Positions 7,968 to 16,942 of a stretch of 64,000 nucleotides of DNA are shown here, piece after piece; positions within the stretch are counted from its first letter, which is position 1, and every line of letters begins with the position of its first letter. Source of the DNA: Planctomycetaceae bacterium (GTDB lineage: Bacteria; Planctomycetota; Planctomycetia; Pirellulales; PALSA-1355); the NCBI GenBank assembly GCA_003153375.1, contig PLYM01000138.1, positions 125 through 64,124 on the forward strand, read 5' to 3'. The position numbers and the translations under genes are program-made. The notes below the pieces were generated by a model, which saw only the letters and a program-made list of their open reading frames with translations, did no database searches and was not told where the DNA came from.

Positions 7968-9416
7968 GTGCGACGGCGGAGGAAACTGGGCGTGCAATCG
8001 TTCGGCTGGCAACCAACTCGACGCGAAATGCTGCGCGGAGCCGTGGGCGGATTCGGCGCCCTGGCCCTGCACGGCATGCTGGCCGATCAGGCCGCCGCGA
8101 CGGCGCGGGCCGAGGCGATCTCGCCGGGCGATCCGCTCGCGCCGCGCGCCGGGCATTTTCCGGCACGAGCCCAGCGGGGCATTTTTCTTTACATGACCGG
8201 CGGCGTGTCCCAAGTCGAGTCGTTCGACCCCAAGCCCAAGCTGTTCGCCGATCACGGCAAGACGATCACGGTCGACAACTGGCAGGGCAAGCTGGGCGAG
8301 TTCAAACGCTATCTCAAGCAGCCGCAGTGGAAGTTTCGGCCGCACGGCGCCTCGGGCATCGAAGTCAGCGAACTGTTTCCACACGTCGGCGCGTGCATCG
8401 ACGACATCTGCGTGGTGCGTTCGATGGAGTCGGAGCATACCAACCATTACGAAGCCACGCTGGGCATGCACACCGGCTCGTTCACGTTCGCGCGGCCGAG
8501 CATCGGCAGTTGGGTCAGCTATGGGCTAGGCACCGAGAACGCGAACCTGCCGTCGTTCGTGGCCATCGCGCCGCACGCCCCCTATGCCGGGGCCCAGACC
8601 TGGGGCTCTGATTTTCTGCCCGGCTGCCACCAGGCCACGCAGGTGTTTCCCGGCGACGTGCCGATCGCCAACATCCAACGCCGCGCGGCCTCGCTGGAGT
8701 TGCAACAACTGGAAATGGACCTGCGGGCGAGCCTGAACCACGAGCATCGCGAGCAGCGGGCCGCGGACCTGGCGCTTGACGCCCGCATCCGCTCGTTCGA
8801 AACAGCCTTCGGCATGCAGCGCGAGGCGCCGGCCATTTTCGACCTGGCGCAAGAGACCGACGAGACGCTGGGGCTCTATGGCCTGGAGCGCGGGCAGACG
8901 ACTGGCTTTGGCTGGCAGTGCCTGGTCGCGCGCCGAATGGCCGAACGGGGCGTGCGGTTCATCGAGCTGATTGACACCGGCTCGTCGAGCAATTGGGATT
9001 CGCACGGCAACATGAACGACCACATTGCACTGGCGAAAAACGTCGACCGGCCGATCGCGGGCCTGCTCCGCGACTTGAAGCGCCGGGGCATGCTCGACGA
9101 TACCCTGGTCGTCTGGACCACCGAGTTTGGCCGCACGCCCTACCATGCCGAACCCAATGCCCTGGGGCGCGAGCACCATCACCAGGCGTTCTGCTCCTGG
9201 CTGGCCGGCGGCGGCGTCAAACCGGGCATGGTCTATGGCGCGACCGACGAGTACGGCATTGCGATCGCCGAGAACAAGCTGGACGTACACGATTTTCACG
9301 CCACGATCCTGCATCTGCTGGGCATCGATCACCAGCGACTCACCTATCGGTCGAGCGGCCGCGACTATCGACTGACCGACGTCAGCGGCGAAGTGGCCAA
9401 GGGAGTGTTGGCGTAA
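7968..9416 (+). CDS. Tat-exported DUF1501 (sulfatase-like fold) protein
   Basis: The N-terminus carries a twin-arginine signal (TRREMLRGAVGGFGALAL). The body matches DUF1501, a family related to alkaline phosphatase and sulfatase folds: YMTGGVSQVESFDPKP, the middle WDSHGNMNDH, and VVWTTEFGRTPY. The start is a GTG 12 bp after the previous stop, so the two genes are surely one transcript. Partners of DUF1549/DUF1553 proteins are almost always of this type. The substrate is unknown; the conserved His and Asp residues suggest metal-dependent hydrolysis. Length (482) is normal. Confidence 0.9.
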   Translation: MRRRRKLGVQSFGWQPTRREMLRGAVGGFGALALHGMLADQAAATARAEAISPGDPLAPRAGHFPARAQRGIFLYMTGGVSQVESFDPKPKLFADHGKTITVDNWQGKLGEFKRYLKQPQWKFRPHGASGIEVSELFPHVGACIDDICVVRSMESEHTNHYEATLGMHTGSFTFARPSIGSWVSYGLGTENANLPSFVAIAPHAPYAGAQTWGSDFLPGCHQATQVFPGDVPIANIQRRAASLELQQLEMDLRASLNHEHREQRAADLALDARIRSFETAFGMQREAPAIFDLAQETDETLGLYGLERGQTTGFGWQCLVARRMAERGVRFIELIDTGSSSNWDSHGNMNDHIALAKNVDRPIAGLLRDLKRRGMLDDTLVVWTTEFGRTPYHAEPNALGREHHHQAFCSWLAGGGVKPGMVYGATDEYGIAIAENKLDVHDFHATILHLLGIDHQRLTYRSSGRDYRLTDVSGEVAKGVLA

Positions 9417-9434
9417 ACTCAAGCGGCAGGTTCG

Positions 9435-9457
9435 CACTGCTGGACAAGCCAGCAGTG
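9435..9457. repeat. Perfect 9-bp hairpin repeat
   Basis: CACTGCTGG at 9435-9443 pairs with CCAGCAGTG at 9449-9457 around a 5-nt loop, 18 bp after the DUF1501 stop. There is no T-run. It could act as a transcript 3'-end stabiliser. I recall closely similar CAGCAGTGGCACCC elements between genes in other planctomycetes, but cannot check. Confidence 0.6.
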
Positions 9458-9499
9458 GCACCCAAAACAAAACACTCGTCCAGCCAGGAGTGAAGTCGA

Positions 9500-10294
9500 A
9501 TGCAAGTTGACTTGAAAGGCCAGGTGGCACTGGTCACGGGCGGCGCGCAGGGCATTGGCCGCGCGATCGTCGAGCGGTTGGTCGCCAACGGCGCGGCCGT
9601 GGCCATCATGGATATCGAACGCGACGCGGCGCAGCGCACGGCCGATGAACTGGCCGGCGACGGCCGGCGGATCGTGGCGCTGGCCGGCGACGTGGCCGAC
9701 GGCGCGCGGTTGGCGGCGGTCGAGCAGGAGGTTCGCCAGCAGTTGGGCGGCATCAGCATTCTGATCAACAATGCCGGCATCAACACACTCAAGGAACGCA
9801 AGCCGATCCATGAGTATTCCGAGGACGATTGGAATCGCATCCTGCGCGTCGACCTGACCGGCGTGTTCATCGTCAGCAAGGCGATCATACCCGGCATGCT
9901 CGAACGCGGCGGCGGGCGGATCGTGAATATCGCCTCGGTGGCCGGGCTGGTGCCGCTGAAGTTGCAAAGCGGTTATGTCGCGGCCAAGGCAGGCGTGATC
10001 AATCTGACGCGCTCGATGGCCTGTGAGCTGGGGCCGAAGGGAATCCTGTCGAATTGCGTGGCGCCCGGCTCGATCATCACCCGCGGCACGCGGGCCCTGT
10101 TCTATGGCGCCGAGGGGGAAAAGACCCCCATCGCGCAGAGTCTGCTCTCGCACGTGCCGCTGGGACGCCCGGGCACGCCCGAGGAGATTGCCCACGCCGT
10201 GACGTTTTTGGTATCGCCCGAGGCCAGCTATGTGAACGGAGCCGTGCTGACCGTAGACGGAGGCTGGACGGCGGGTTATACACGTGATTGGTAA
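9500..10294 (+). CDS. SDR-family NAD(P)-dependent oxidoreductase
   Basis: A classical short-chain dehydrogenase of 264 residues. The cofactor motif TGGAQGIG is at residues 13-20, NNAG at 90-93, and the catalytic S146, Y159 and K163 are all in place (YVAAK). The C-terminal GRPGTPEEIA and VDGGWT blocks fit 3-oxoacyl-reductase or sugar/polyol dehydrogenase-like members. AGGAG lies 9 nt before the ATG. It follows the DUF1501 gene and precedes an Nramp-like gene, neither of which tells the substrate. Enzyme class is firm, substrate unknown. Confidence 0.9.
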   Translation: MQVDLKGQVALVTGGAQGIGRAIVERLVANGAAVAIMDIERDAAQRTADELAGDGRRIVALAGDVADGARLAAVEQEVRQQLGGISILINNAGINTLKERKPIHEYSEDDWNRILRVDLTGVFIVSKAIIPGMLERGGGRIVNIASVAGLVPLKLQSGYVAAKAGVINLTRSMACELGPKGILSNCVAPGSIITRGTRALFYGAEGEKTPIAQSLLSHVPLGRPGTPEEIAHAVTFLVSPEASYVNGAVLTVDGGWTAGYTRDW

Positions 10295-10364
10295 TTTTCC
10301 TCGACTTTAGATCTTGAATCTGGCTGCAAGGCAAGCGGCTGGCGAACCCACGCAGGAATTGCGC

Positions 10365-12161
10365 ATGGCGGAAGCGTCGATCGCGGCTGAACAGCCTCCT
10401 GTCGAAACGCACGAACTGGCTCCCTGGCCTGGTTCGCACGAGATGCCGCGTTGGAACACCGGCCCGCTGATTGACGCGCCGAAGTTCACCTGGAAGAACT
10501 GGTTCGCCATGCTGGGCCCTGGCCTGCTGGTGGGCGGATCGGCCATTGGCGGCGGCGAGTGGCTGGCCGGCCCAGCCGTGACGGCCCGCTATGGCGGCGC
10601 CCTGATGTGGCTGGCCACGCTCAGCATCGTCAGCCAGGTGTTCTACAACATGGAGATCAGCCGCTATGCGCTCTATACGGGCGAGCCGATCTTCACCGGC
10701 AAATTTCGCACGCTGCCCGGCCCGCGATTCTGGTTATTCACGTATCTCTTGCTCGACTTCGGCGCGGTGTTCCCCTACCTGGCCGCCAATGCCGCCACGC
10801 CGCTGGCCGCGATCTACCTGGGACGCATTCCCGACGGAGCCGACGACGAACCGCTGGTGCGCGGGTTGGGCATTTTCGTGTTTCTGCTGGCCATGCTGCC
10901 CTTGATCTTCGGCGGCAAGATTTATGACACGCTGAAACTCGTGATGTCGTTCAAGATCGTGACCGTGCTGGGCTTCTTGCTGTTCGTGGCGATTTTCTTT
11001 TCCAGCGCTTCGACGTGGGTGGAAATCGCCAGCGGGTTCTTCAAGTTCGGCACCGTGCCGATTCGCCAGGGCGAGGATCTAAATGGCAACGGCGTGCTCG
11101 ATGAGGGCGAGGATTGGGACCGTGACGGGCATCTGGACGTGGCCGAAGAGAAGCTGCCGCCCACGATCGATACCGATGGCGACGGCAAGCCTGATGCCTG
11201 GGCCGATATCGACGGCGACGGCAAACCCGATAAGTTTCGCGACGTCGACAAGGACGGCGTGAGGGATGGAGACAGCACCGAGAACGTGTTTTCGGCGCTG
11301 TTCCACGGCCGGCCATTCCCGACGATCGACTTCAGCACGATCGCGCTGTTGGCGGCCTTCGCGGCGATTGCCGGGAACGGCGGGCTCTCCAACGCGCCGA
11401 TCAGCAACTACACCCGCGACCAGGGCTGGGGCATGGGCCACCACGTGGGCGCCATACCGAGCGTGATTGGCGGTCACAATATCGAACTTTCGCACGTCGG
11501 CATGGTGTTCGACGCCACGGCCGAATCGCTGCCGCGGTGGCGAAGGTGGTGCCGCCACGTGCTGCGCGATCAGTTGGTGATCTGGATGCCGGCTTGCTTC
11601 TTGGGTATGGCCTTGCCCAGCATGTTGTCGGTGCAGTTCTTGCGGCGCGGCACGGAAGTGAGCGATTGGTACGCCGCCGGCATGACGGCCGACGGTGTGA
11701 GCGGCGCGGTGGGCGAGGCCTGGGGCGTGTTCGCCGGCTCGACCGTCTGGTATCTGACGCTGCTGTGCGGGTTCCTGGTGCTCGCTCCGGCGATGGCCAG
11801 CAGTGCCGATGGCGTGGTGCGGCGCTGGGTGGATGTGGTTTGGACATCGAGCCACACATTGCGAAAGTGGGATACGAAGCACATCCGCACGGTCTATTTT
11901 GGCGTGCTGGTGGGCTTCATCCTGATTGGCCTGGTGCTGCTGTCGACCGGCAAGCCGCTGGGACTGCTGAAGATCGCCACGAACATCATGAACTTCGCGC
12001 TGGGGTTCAGTTGCTTGCACACGCTGGTCATCAACCTGACGCTGCTGCCCCGCGCGCTGCGACCCGGCTGGTTCGCCCGGCTGGGACTGGCCTCGGCCGG
12101 CATCTTCTTTCTGTCGCTGGCCACGATCACGGCCATCGAAACGCTGCGGCCGTATTTCTAG
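10365..12161 (+). CDS. Nramp-related membrane protein with calcium-loop insert
   Basis: A polytopic membrane protein of 598 residues resembling Nramp metal transporters in helix order. In the first helix the usual DPGN is replaced by GSAIGGGEWLAGP, and in the sixth the usual MPH is replaced by GNGGLSNAPISNYTRDQG, so the classical metal ligands are missing. Between predicted helices five and six, residues about 237-307 hold five Asp-rich loops of the DxDxDG type (DTDGDGKPD, DIDGDGKPD and three variants), as in thrombospondin type 3 or EF-hand-like repeats; this loop should face outside the cytoplasm. I start at the ATG at 10365 with CAGGAA upstream rather than the TTG at 10314. A paralogue lies at 29892-31871. 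Substrate unknown. Confidence 0.8.
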   Translation: MAEASIAAEQPPVETHELAPWPGSHEMPRWNTGPLIDAPKFTWKNWFAMLGPGLLVGGSAIGGGEWLAGPAVTARYGGALMWLATLSIVSQVFYNMEISRYALYTGEPIFTGKFRTLPGPRFWLFTYLLLDFGAVFPYLAANAATPLAAIYLGRIPDGADDEPLVRGLGIFVFLLAMLPLIFGGKIYDTLKLVMSFKIVTVLGFLLFVAIFFSSASTWVEIASGFFKFGTVPIRQGEDLNGNGVLDEGEDWDRDGHLDVAEEKLPPTIDTDGDGKPDAWADIDGDGKPDKFRDVDKDGVRDGDSTENVFSALFHGRPFPTIDFSTIALLAAFAAIAGNGGLSNAPISNYTRDQGWGMGHHVGAIPSVIGGHNIELSHVGMVFDATAESLPRWRRWCRHVLRDQLVIWMPACFLGMALPSMLSVQFLRRGTEVSDWYAAGMTADGVSGAVGEAWGVFAGSTVWYLTLLCGFLVLAPAMASSADGVVRRWVDVVWTSSHTLRKWDTKHIRTVYFGVLVGFILIGLVLLSTGKPLGLLKIATNIMNFALGFSCLHTLVINLTLLPRALRPGWFARLGLASAGIFFLSLATITAIETLRPYF

Positions 12162-12227
12162 GCCGCGACTCAGCGGGTTCCTCGATTAAATCTCTCCTTT
12201 CAACCGGACGTCCTGGCAGGAATGCCG

Positions 12228-12256
12228 GGAACTTTTCGGCCCCGCCTGGCGTCTAA
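12228..12256 (+). promoter_or_regulatory. ECF (RpoE-like) promoter
   Basis: GGAACTT at 12228-12234 and GTCTAA at 12251-12256 are separated by 16 bp, an excellent match to the RpoE-type ECF sigma promoter (GGAACTT and TCTAA-like elements). It lies about 80 bp before the start of the secreted DUF4139 protein, suggesting envelope-stress or ECF-controlled expression. This is a pattern match only. Confidence 0.6.
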
Positions 12257-12336
12257 AAAGCTAGAATTATCCGCAGGGGCAAACCGGGACGCCCGTGGGG
12301 GTCCCTGCAAACGGAACAATCATGGGAGCCGTAACG

Positions 12337-14514
12337 ATGGCCAGGATCTCGAGGCGGATGTGGGCAGCGTGGGCGATCTGTGGCGCGGGTTTGCTGGCGG
12401 CCGGGGCGAGTTCTCCTGCGCAGGAAGCCGCCAAGGCGGCCGAGCTGGCGCAGCAGCCGCTGCCGTTGGGCAAGGTCGTGATGTTCAACTCGGGCGTGGG
12501 CTACTTTGAGCATCGCGGCAACGTCGAGGGCAACACCACGGTCGACCTGCGGTTTCGCATTGATGAGATCAACGACCTGCTCAAGAGCATGATCGTCGAA
12601 GATCGTGGCGGCGGCACGATCTCGACCATCACCTACGGGTCGCGCGATCCGATCACCAAGACGCTCAAGACCTTTCCGGTCGACCTGACGGCCAATCCCA
12701 CGCTGGGGCAGATTCTTAGCCAGGTGCGCGGCGAACGTGTTCAGATCGACGCTCCCACGGCCATCACCGGCGTGCTGGTGGGCGTGGAGAAACGCAAGAA
12801 GGAAATCGGCAAGGACCACGAGACCATCGAGACCGAATACCTCAACCTGCTGACCGACTCGGGACTGCGCAGCATTCCGCTCGACAGCGTCGGCAGCATG
12901 AAACTGCTCAACGAAAAGCTCGACGCCGAACTGCGGCAGGCCCTGGCCGTGCTGGCCGCGGGGCACAACACCGACAAGAAGACCGTGACCCTGAACCTGG
13001 CCGGCAACGGCAAGCGGCCGGTGCGGGTGGGTTACATCCAGGCGATGCCCGTTTGGAAGACCAGCTATCGGCTGGTGCTCGACGACAAAAGCCCGCCGTT
13101 TTTGCAGGGCTGGGCGATCGTCGAGAACACGACCGAGGGGGATTGGAACAACGTCGGGTTGACGCTGGTGAGCGGCCGGCCGATTTCGTACACGATGGAT
13201 TTGTACGAACCGCTGTATGCCCAGCGGCCGGTTGAGACGTTGAATTTGTTTTCGTCGCTGCGGCCGCAGAGTTATGGCCAGGATATGGACAAGGCGGATG
13301 AGGCCTTCCGCCGGCAAGCCAGCAATCAGCCACAGGACGCCGATGGCTATTTGCGAGACAATAAGAATGTGGGTCGGTATGGCGGGGGCATGGGTGGCCG
13401 GGGCAACCTGGCCGCAAAGGCCAAGGCAATGCCCGTGCCGGCAGCCGCTCCAGGTGCTCCGGCGCCACAGTTCGCGGCCGAATCGCTGGCGGCAAGTGAC
13501 GGTCAAACCGTCACGCCATATCTTAACCTTTCTGGACAGTCGGCCGCCCAGGCTGGCGACGTGGGCGAGCTGTTTCAGTATGTGATCAGCACGCCGGTCA
13601 CGTTGGCGCGGCAGAAATCGGCGATGCTGCCGATCGTCAACGAGAGCATCAAGGGAGACAAGGTCTCGATCTATAACGAGGCCGTCGACGCCAAGCATCC
13701 GCTCAACGGATTTCGGTTGATCAACTCGACCGATCTGCACCTGATGCAAGGTCCGATCACGGTGTTCGATGGCAATGCCTATGCTGGCGATGCGAAGATC
13801 GAAGACCTGGCGCCCAAAGCCGAGCGGCTGATCAGCTATGCCATGGATCTGAAGACCGAAGTGGCGCCCGAGACCAAGGGGCATCCCGAGCAGTTGCTGA
13901 GCGTGAAGCTCAACAAGGGCACGCTGCTGACGACCCGCAAGAACGTGCGCGAACGCAAGTTCACGATCAAGAATTCGGACAGCAAGGCCAAGACCGTGCT
14001 GGTCGAGTATCCGCTGGACGCGAACTGGAAGCTGGTGAAGCCCGAGAAGCCGAACGAAAAGACGCGCGACAAGTATCGCTTCGCGGTCACGGCCGAGCCG
14101 GGCAAGCCGACCACGCTGGTCGTCGAGGAAGAGCAGCCGATCCACCAGAGCCTGGTCTTGTCCGACATCCCGATCGGGTTGATCGAGTTCTACATCAGCC
14201 AGAAGGAAGTCTCGCCGGCCGTGAAAGCCGCCCTGGCCGAGGTGGTCAAACGGAAGCAAGCGTTGGAGCAGGCCGCGATGCAGCGGCAACAACTCGAGCA
14301 GCAGATCGCCACGATCACCCAGGAGCAGGACCGCATTCGCCAGAACATGGGCCAGCTCGACCATGCCACGGATCTTTATAAGCGGTACGTGCAGAAGCTC
14401 GGCACTCAGGAGGACTCGGTGGAGAAGATGCGCGAGCAGATCCAAAAGCTCACCGCCGAAGAGACCAAACAGCGCAAGTCGCTCGATGACTACTTGATCA
14501 ATTTGAATATCTAG
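12337..14514 (+). CDS. Secreted DUF4139-domain protein
   Basis: A 725-residue exported protein. The start at ATG 12337 follows GGGAG at a good distance and gives a signal peptide (ARISRRMWAAWAICGAGLLAAG). The body resembles DUF4139: VGYIQAMPVWKTSYRL, WAIVENTTEGDWNNVGLTLVSGRPISY and the later YTMDLYEPLYAQRP. A Gly/Ala/Pro-rich linker lies near residues 345-385. The last ~90 residues are a long Gln/Glu-rich coiled coil ending at the stop. Function is unknown; related domains appear in mucoidy-inhibitor-like proteins. An ECF-type promoter precedes it and a terminator follows, so it is probably monocistronic. Confidence 0.8.
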   Translation: MARISRRMWAAWAICGAGLLAAGASSPAQEAAKAAELAQQPLPLGKVVMFNSGVGYFEHRGNVEGNTTVDLRFRIDEINDLLKSMIVEDRGGGTISTITYGSRDPITKTLKTFPVDLTANPTLGQILSQVRGERVQIDAPTAITGVLVGVEKRKKEIGKDHETIETEYLNLLTDSGLRSIPLDSVGSMKLLNEKLDAELRQALAVLAAGHNTDKKTVTLNLAGNGKRPVRVGYIQAMPVWKTSYRLVLDDKSPPFLQGWAIVENTTEGDWNNVGLTLVSGRPISYTMDLYEPLYAQRPVETLNLFSSLRPQSYGQDMDKADEAFRRQASNQPQDADGYLRDNKNVGRYGGGMGGRGNLAAKAKAMPVPAAAPGAPAPQFAAESLAASDGQTVTPYLNLSGQSAAQAGDVGELFQYVISTPVTLARQKSAMLPIVNESIKGDKVSIYNEAVDAKHPLNGFRLINSTDLHLMQGPITVFDGNAYAGDAKIEDLAPKAERLISYAMDLKTEVAPETKGHPEQLLSVKLNKGTLLTTRKNVRERKFTIKNSDSKAKTVLVEYPLDANWKLVKPEKPNEKTRDKYRFAVTAEPGKPTTLVVEEEQPIHQSLVLSDIPIGLIEFYISQKEVSPAVKAALAEVVKRKQALEQAAMQRQQLEQQIATITQEQDRIRQNMGQLDHATDLYKRYVQKLGTQEDSVEKMREQIQKLTAEETKQRKSLDDYLINLNI

Positions 14515-14542
14515 CCGTTCCTCCTGGTGAACGGCTGGCTCG

Positions 14543-14582
14543 AACCGCCCGACGGATCCGGAACACCGCCGGGCGGTTTCGT
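14543..14582 (+). terminator. Rho-independent terminator
   Basis: AACCGCCCG at 14543-14551 pairs with CGGGCGGTT at 14570-14578, followed by TTCGTTT. It starts 28 bp after the DUF4139 stop and separates this gene from the amidohydrolase. Confidence 0.6.
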
Positions 14583-14637
14583 TTGCTGAAAGCGGGCGCG
14601 CTTGCGATTTGGGGCCCCAACGGGTACAACGCCCGGC

Positions 14638-15591
14638 ATGACGCAGCCCGAATTACCTCTTGATCGATCGCGCCGCGAATTGCTGCAAGCGGGGGCTTTG
14701 GCGTTGGGAGCCGCCTCGCTGGCGTCTTTCGACGCCGCGGCAGCCGACGCGCCCCTCGAGGGGGCGATCGATGCCCATTCGCACATCTGGACGCCGGACG
14801 TGAAGCGCCATCCGCTGGCTGCCGGATTCAAAGTGACCGACATGCAGCCGGCCAGCTTTACGCCCGAAGAATTGCAGGCCGAGGCCCGGCCGTGCGGCGT
14901 CGCGCGGGTCGTGCTGATTCAGATGAGCTACTATCGCTTCGACAACAGCTACATGCTGGCGGCGATGCGCGATCATCGGGGCGTGTTTGGCGGCGTGGCC
15001 GTGATCGACGAGCATGCCAGCGGGCTCGGGGAGACGATGCGCGATTTGAAGCGGCAAGGCGTGCGCGGCTTTCGCATCCACCCGGCGGCTCAGGCGGTCG
15101 ATCGCTGGTTGTCGAGCGAGGGCATGGCCGCGATGTGGCGGCTGGGCGCCGACGAGCGGTTGGCGATGTGCGCGCTGGTGAATCCGGAGGCGCTAGTGCC
15201 GTTGGAGGCGATGTGCCGCAAGTTTCCGGAGACGCCGCTGGTGATCGATCACTTCGCGCGGATCGGCATCGACGGCACGGTCCACGCGGCCGATCTGGAC
15301 AACCTCTGCCGGCTGGCGCGGCACGCCCACGTACACGTCAAGATCTCGGCCTTCTATGCGCTGGGCAAAAAAGCGGCGCCGTATACGGACCTGGGACCGA
15401 TGATCCGCCGGCTGCGCGATGCTTTTGGGGCCGAGCGGCTGATGTGGGCCACCGATTGCCCTTACCAGGTGCAGATGGGGCACGCCTACTGCGACTCGAT
15501 CGAACTGGTGCGAAGCCGTCTGGACTTTCTCACGCCGGCCGATCGGCGGGCCATGCTGATCACAACGGCGGAGCGCGTATTTTTCAGTTAG
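14638..15591 (+). CDS. Tat-exported amidohydrolase (amidohydrolase_2 type)
   Basis: A 317-residue TIM-barrel hydrolase. The start at ATG 14638 leaves a twin-arginine-like signal (SRRELLQAGALALGAASLASF). Family residues include the metal-binding DAHSHIW near the start, GFRIHP in the middle, VIDHFAR, and the terminal WATDCPYQ with the conserved Asp. This is the pattern of amidohydrolase_2 proteins (2-pyrone-4,6-dicarboxylate lactonase and related). It is followed 52 bp later by a transporter on the same strand, so the two may handle one compound. Substrate unknown. Confidence 0.85.
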   Translation: MTQPELPLDRSRRELLQAGALALGAASLASFDAAAADAPLEGAIDAHSHIWTPDVKRHPLAAGFKVTDMQPASFTPEELQAEARPCGVARVVLIQMSYYRFDNSYMLAAMRDHRGVFGGVAVIDEHASGLGETMRDLKRQGVRGFRIHPAAQAVDRWLSSEGMAAMWRLGADERLAMCALVNPEALVPLEAMCRKFPETPLVIDHFARIGIDGTVHAADLDNLCRLARHAHVHVKISAFYALGKKAAPYTDLGPMIRRLRDAFGAERLMWATDCPYQVQMGHAYCDSIELVRSRLDFLTPADRRAMLITTAERVFFS

Positions 15592-15643
15592 CGCGTGGCT
15601 CGTGTTCGCGCGCTTCAGACAGCCGCCAAGCTCGGAACGAATC

Positions 15644-16942
15644 GTGCCTGAGAGCGAGCAGCCCAACAACGCGAACGCGGCCGAGAGGATCCACCCGCTG
15701 GGGCTGAGTCTGTTGTTCGGCACGCTCTATTTCATTCAGGGGGCCAGCGAGCCGAGCGACGGCCTGATCGCCCAACCGGTTAACTCGCTGCTCAAGTCGT
15801 GGGGCGAGAACACCGCCAACGTGGCCACGTTCACCGCATTGCTGTGGATTCCCTGGACCATCAAACCGCTCTACGGGCTGATCTCCGACTTCGTGCCGCT
15901 AGGAGGATACCACCGCAAGAGCTATCTGATCGCGGCCAGCATCGTCACGGCCGGCTGTTTTCTCATCGTGGCCGGGCTGCTCTGGCGAGGTGGCGAGAGT
16001 ACTTCGCTCCTCACGCCGTTGACGTTGCTCTTGCTGATGGTGCCGGCGACGATCGGCGTGGCGTTTACCGACGTCGTGGTCGACGCGTTGATGGTGACCA
16101 AGGGCCAGCCGCACGGGCTGACCGGGCGCTTTCAGTCGGTGCAATGGGGAGCGTTGTATGGCGCTACGATTATCACCGCCAGTGCCGGCGGCTACTTGAG
16201 CGCCAGAGGCCGGCAGGATTTGGCGTTTTTGATTTGCGGCCTGCTGACCGTGGGCACGCTCGTGTTGTCGGCGGTGGCCGTTCGTGAGCCGCGAGCCGAG
16301 GGGTTGCGACACGACTTTGTGCCCACACTGAGCCTGCTGCGGCGGGCGGCGGCTTCGCGCACGATTCTGGCGGTGGGGCTGTTCATGTTTTGCTGGAACT
16401 TCAACCCGTTCTCGTCGTCGGTGCTCTATATGTACCTGACCACGCGGTTGCACTTCAGCGAGGAGTTCTATGGCAACATGATGTCGCTCTACTCGCTGTC
16501 GGCGATGGCGGGCAGCCTGCTGTATGGATTCTATTGCCGCCGCGTGCCGATGCTGGTGCTGGTTCACCTGTCGATCGTGCTGGGCATCGCGAGCACGCTC
16601 GGCTACTGGCTGTTGGACGGCGAAATCTCGGCCCGGCTGATCGGCATGATGGCGGGGTTTGCCACGGCCACGGCCACGGTGATTCAACTCGACCTGGCGG
16701 CCCAAGTGTGTCCGCAACAAACCGCCGGCACGCTGTTTGCGCTCTTGATGGGCCTCTCGAACCTGGGCACGGCGCTGGCGATGTCGCTGGGCGGCTGGTG
16801 CTATGAGCGCTGGCAGCAGGATTGGAGCCATGCGGTGGCCTTCAACCTGTTGGTCGGCATCGGCGCGCTGTTCACGGCCGGCTGCTGGCTCGTTTTGCCG
16901 TTTCTCAAGCCCGCACTGATCGCTCACCGTCGCGCCCCTTGA
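15644..16942 (+). CDS. MFS transporter, folate/biopterin (BT1)-like
   Basis: A 12-helix secondary transporter of about 432 residues. The block WTIKPLYGLISDFVPL with GYHRKSYL is characteristic of the BT1 folate-biopterin branch of the major facilitator superfamily, as is ATIGVAFTDVVVDALMV. The GTG at 15644 is preferred to the one at 15602 because the stretch between them uses codons atypical for this genome. The 3' end overlaps the convergent RND pump gene by 38 bp. Substrate is not readable; folate, pterins or a product of the amidohydrolase upstream are possibilities. Confidence 0.8.
   Translation: MPESEQPNNANAAERIHPLGLSLLFGTLYFIQGASEPSDGLIAQPVNSLLKSWGENTANVATFTALLWIPWTIKPLYGLISDFVPLGGYHRKSYLIAASIVTAGCFLIVAGLLWRGGESTSLLTPLTLLLLMVPATIGVAFTDVVVDALMVTKGQPHGLTGRFQSVQWGALYGATIITASAGGYLSARGRQDLAFLICGLLTVGTLVLSAVAVREPRAEGLRHDFVPTLSLLRRAAASRTILAVGLFMFCWNFNPFSSSVLYMYLTTRLHFSEEFYGNMMSLYSLSAMAGSLLYGFYCRRVPMLVLVHLSIVLGIASTLGYWLLDGEISARLIGMMAGFATATATVIQLDLAAQVCPQQTAGTLFALLMGLSNLGTALAMSLGGWCYERWQQDWSHAVAFNLLVGIGALFTAGCWLVLPFLKPALIAHRRAP

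Noticed and set aside
12253-14445. 730-residue open frame antisense to the DUF4139 gene
   Set aside because: Composition typical of a reverse-complement shadow; signal peptide, coiled coil and promoter fit the plus-strand gene.
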